A DNA stretch of 7,757 nucleotides from an uncultured Prevotellaceae bacterium (GTDB lineage: Bacteria; Bacteroidota; Bacteroidia; Bacteroidales; Muribaculaceae), in NCBI GenBank assembly GCA_937892085.1, contig CALAVD010000087.1, positions 1 to 7,757 on the forward strand. Direction: 5' to 3'. The translations under genes were made by a program, and so were the position numbers. How positions within the stretch are numbered: position 1 is the stretch's first letter; every line of letters begins with the position of its first letter. Below, piece by piece: positions 5,533 through 7,757 of the stretch. Under the pieces are notes generated by a model. That model saw only the letters and a list, made by a program, of their open reading frames with translations, made no database searches and had not been told where the DNA came from.

Positions 5533-7757
5533 TCAATTCTTAGAAGTCTCAAAGAATATGCCATTAAGAGTGAAGCCAGGATATTCTCCCAGGTTTATCT
5601 CGGTGCAAGTGTTGTTGAGCACTTGACTGAGAGAGCCAAAGAAGAAGTAGTAAATATATTTTCCTGACTCATTCATGCGACGCAAGCCATAGACATATCC
5701 GTCCTTGTAACCGATTTCTAAGATATTCTTTTTGTTGGTAGTAACAGTGCTAACGTTATTTCCCACGGTAGTAGTGAACTGGCCTGTTGTGTTATTAGAG
5801 ACATAGAATAGCGTGTTGCCGTCATATAACACTGAAGTACTAAATCCATTAGTATTGAAGGTGGGCGATGACAATTGCTGCCCGAGGGAGTTGTAGGTAT
5901 AGGCATAGTAGTTGTCAGTATATATCATCTCATTGTCGTTTTGTCCATATTGGGCTTTTTGACAGTGCACTCTAAGAATAAGGCGGTCGTTTCCGAAGGC
6001 ATAACTATAACGATAGGTAACTCTTTCGCCGGTGCTGGTACCATTTGGTCCCCATTGCAAGTTGTTATAGCCATAATCGCTTTTCACTAAACCTATTCCC
6101 AAGATATAGAGCTCAGAACTATTGCTAAAACAGTTCACGCAAGCGATTTTTCCAGTGGTATAGTCAACTTTGAAATCGCCATAAGGGCGGTCTTTATTAG
6201 AGTTTGAAAGCATTGCAGAGTTATTTTTCATGACAGAATAATAACCACTCGACTCCTTGCCGTAATATATGTTCTCATCAGGATCCATATACACCCATTT
6301 TTCCTCGGGGTTTCCAATGTCGTATCTCTCGGTATAGCTTCCGTAGGCATAGGGTGAATAAGGATTTTTGAACACTTTGCAAGTGCTGGATCCACTAACG
6401 ATAGCTGCGGCATGGCCCTTGCTCATAGAGAATCCCATTACTTCTTGATTGCCAGTGTCGTTGCTGATTTTAGGTGCCGAAGTGCCTTTCATGTTATAGT
6501 AGATGGTGGGCACTCTCTGGGAGTTTTGATTTGTAACATATCCATAAAGCCATATAGAGGGATTTACCGTGACTTTGAGGTTGTAACTGTAGGTGTCGCC
6601 ATAGGGGGTTGTGTATTTGAAATAAACATCAGAGGTTCCTACTTCTTGGGCACAAATGGCGGGTGTGGCAAAGGTACTGTTATAGGTAGTGACGCATGTG
6701 GTGTTAGAAACCTGAAGATTTTGGACTGTTCCATCATATACCGATTGTCCGCCCTCCATGGGCACGAGATTAAATTCGGTTCCCACAGGAACTGTCACTT
6801 GATTAGTATATCCGTTATCATTAAGTTTTATGAAAGTGTAATTGGGGTCATAAGCCGTAGTATTATAATATCCCATCACAAAGTCGCGTGTCCATCCCGT
6901 ACCGGGTCCAGGATTCATAAGTGTGTAGTCTTGCCCTGGTTCAAACTTAAAGTTGGCGGTGTACTTAAAGCTGCGAGTATCGGGCAACGTCACATGGAAT
7001 ACGGTATTACCCGAGCTGTTGACGTCGTTGTGACGTGCATAAATCACATATTGACCGTTAATCAGCTTAGCAGTAGGTTTTGAGGTGGCATACTCGTTTT
7101 CCCCACCAGTGCCGTTAATGAAATTGTTGATACTCATCAGGCTCATTATGTGTCGACAATAAGTCATGCCAGTGGATGTGTTAACATTTGTTCCACTAAG
7201 GATAATTTTGCTCTCATATAGTTCAAGAGTTAAGTTGATGACTACTGTCTTGTTGCTGCAGGTGTATGTTCCGGAGCCTAAGGCGAAGTCTTGCGGGATA
7301 TTGAGGTCACCCACTTGATCAGTGGACCAGTTGGCGCCACGCACCCACATGGCCTTGATTGTTCCGCTGGTCTTGAAACCAGCCTTGTTGCTGCCAGTGA
7401 TGTCCTTGAGGGTCCACTTGCCGCCGCTACGCACCAGCACATACATGTTCTCTTCCACACCGTCGAGCGTGATGTAGATGACGTCCTCGGTGTTTTTCCA
7501 AACGTGCTGAAGTTGCGTACCCGATGAGGTGGCACTGGCATAGTCGCTCATCTTGATGGATGTGACTGCCGGTGAGGTGCCGCCTCCGTTGAGCAGCACA
7601 TTATAAATCGATGTGACATCGGCACTGGTCACCGAGCCGTCACCATTCACATCGCTCGTGCTATAGTAGGTGGTGGTGCCGTTGAGAAGATAATTATAGA
7701 GTGCGGTAACGTCGGCACTGGTCACCGCCTGGTCGTTGTTCACATCACCCATCAGCG
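5533..7757 (-). CDS. large secreted dockerin-containing protein (5' end missing)
   Basis: The frame stays open to the window edge (codon CTG precedes the ATG at 7752), so the true start and any signal peptide lie outside; 739 residues are counted from that internal Met. Residues 1-57 hold two type I dockerin-like calcium-binding repeats: D3-x-N5-x-D7...D14 and D34-x-N36-x-D38-G-S40...D45, each followed by VT-x-x-YNxLLNG. Residues 62-300 are beta-rich and of no family I can name. Residues 312-398 look like an Ig-like domain (VTVPVGTEFNLVP to YSYNLKVTVN). Residues 400-739 are rich in Tyr, Asn, Gly and Ser with repeated short beta strands such as WVYMD, LYILGIG, LFYVSNN and YVYGLRRMN, suggesting a beta-propeller-like fold. 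No T9SS C-terminal domain or catalytic motif is recognised. A secreted or surface glycan- or protein-binding role is inference. The segment coding residues 1-160 is clearly more GC-rich than the rest. Downstream, murF starts 187 bases away in the same direction, probably with its own promoter. Confidence 0.85.
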   Translation of the reverse strand, partial: LMGDVNNDQAVTSADVTALYNYLLNGTTTYYSTSDVNGDGSVTSADVTSIYNVLLNGGGTSPAVTSIKMSDYASATSSGTQLQHVWKNTEDVIYITLDGVEENMYVLVRSGGKWTLKDITGSNKAGFKTSGTIKAMWVRGANWSTDQVGDLNIPQDFALGSGTYTCSNKTVVINLTLELYESKIILSGTNVNTSTGMTYCRHIMSLMSINNFINGTGGENEYATSKPTAKLINGQYVIYARHNDVNSSGNTVFHVTLPDTRSFKYTANFKFEPGQDYTLMNPGPGTGWTRDFVMGYYNTTAYDPNYTFIKLNDNGYTNQVTVPVGTEFNLVPMEGGQSVYDGTVQNLQVSNTTCVTTYNSTFATPAICAQEVGTSDVYFKYTTPYGDTYSYNLKVTVNPSIWLYGYVTNQNSQRVPTIYYNMKGTSAPKISNDTGNQEVMGFSMSKGHAAAIVSGSSTCKVFKNPYSPYAYGSYTERYDIGNPEEKWVYMDPDENIYYGKESSGYYSVMKNNSAMLSNSNKDRPYGDFKVDYTTGKIACVNCFSNSSELYILGIGLVKSDYGYNNLQWGPNGTSTGERVTYRYSYAFGNDRLILRVHCQKAQYGQNDNEMIYTDNYYAYTYNSLGQQLSSPTFNTNGFSTSVLYDGNTLFYVSNNTTGQFTTTVGNNVSTVTTNKKNILEIGYKDGYVYGLRRMNESGKYIYYFFFGSLSQVLNNTCTEINLGEYPGFTLNGIFFETSKN
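7586..7751 (-). repeat. 93-bp internal repeat encoding the dockerin pair
   Basis: The two dockerin repeats are also similar as DNA. A 16-base identical block, TCGGCACTGGTCACCG, occurs at 7619-7634 and 7712-7727, and CCGTTGAG occurs at 7586 and 7679, both offset by 93 bases (31 codons). The near identity points to a fairly recent or homogenised duplication. Confidence 0.7.

Noticed and set aside
7750..7752. ATG at the right edge as the start of the dockerin protein
   Set aside because: The frame is open beyond it and a secreted dockerin protein starting here would have no signal peptide; the gene is treated as truncated by the window.

Overview
The window suggests a chromosomal segment of a gut-type Bacteroidales bacterium, most likely Muribaculaceae or a close relative. 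The 16S rRNA 5' end is of Bacteroidales type. Promoter-like sites follow the Bacteroidetes pattern (TTTG, about 19 bp, TAnnTTTG). Start codons are preceded by A/T-rich sequence without clear Shine-Dalgarno motifs. The last gene carries the VTSADVT...YNxLLNG type of dockerin repeat that is frequent in this group. The family-level placement is inference from memory, not from a search.

Layout: 1-366 is the 5' part of a 16S rRNA gene on the minus strand, running out of the window. Positions 367-994 hold no gene: they contain the rrn leader with a boxA-like site, a strong-looking rrn promoter (750-780), phased A-tracts and a G-rich repeat with quadruplex potential. A terminator (995-1023) separates this from a 415-residue coiled-coil protein (1052-2299, minus) whose last residues (QMSLF-K) match the bacterial sliding-clamp-binding pentapeptide. 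After a roughly 535 bp intergenic region with divergent promoters and a duplicated element, two small exported proteins lie on the plus strand: a DUF6515-like protein (2836-3297) and a Spy/CpxP-like LTxxQ protein, probably DUF4890 (3397-3876). A nested hairpin lies between them and a clear terminator follows the second. Convergent to them is a complete murF (4027-5346, minus). The window ends inside a large secreted protein (5533 to the edge, minus) with a two-repeat dockerin module at its visible N-terminal side, an Ig-like segment and a probable beta-propeller-like C-terminal region.

The genes do not form one operon or one obvious system. They are an rRNA operon promoter, a housekeeping peptidoglycan ligase, two small envelope proteins and a large surface or secreted protein. 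No CRISPR array, insertion sequence, tRNA or complete defence system is visible. The most interesting items are the possible clamp-binding tail of the uncharacterised coiled-coil protein, the unusual placement of the dockerin module in a compositionally mosaic gene, and the architecture upstream of the rrn promoter.
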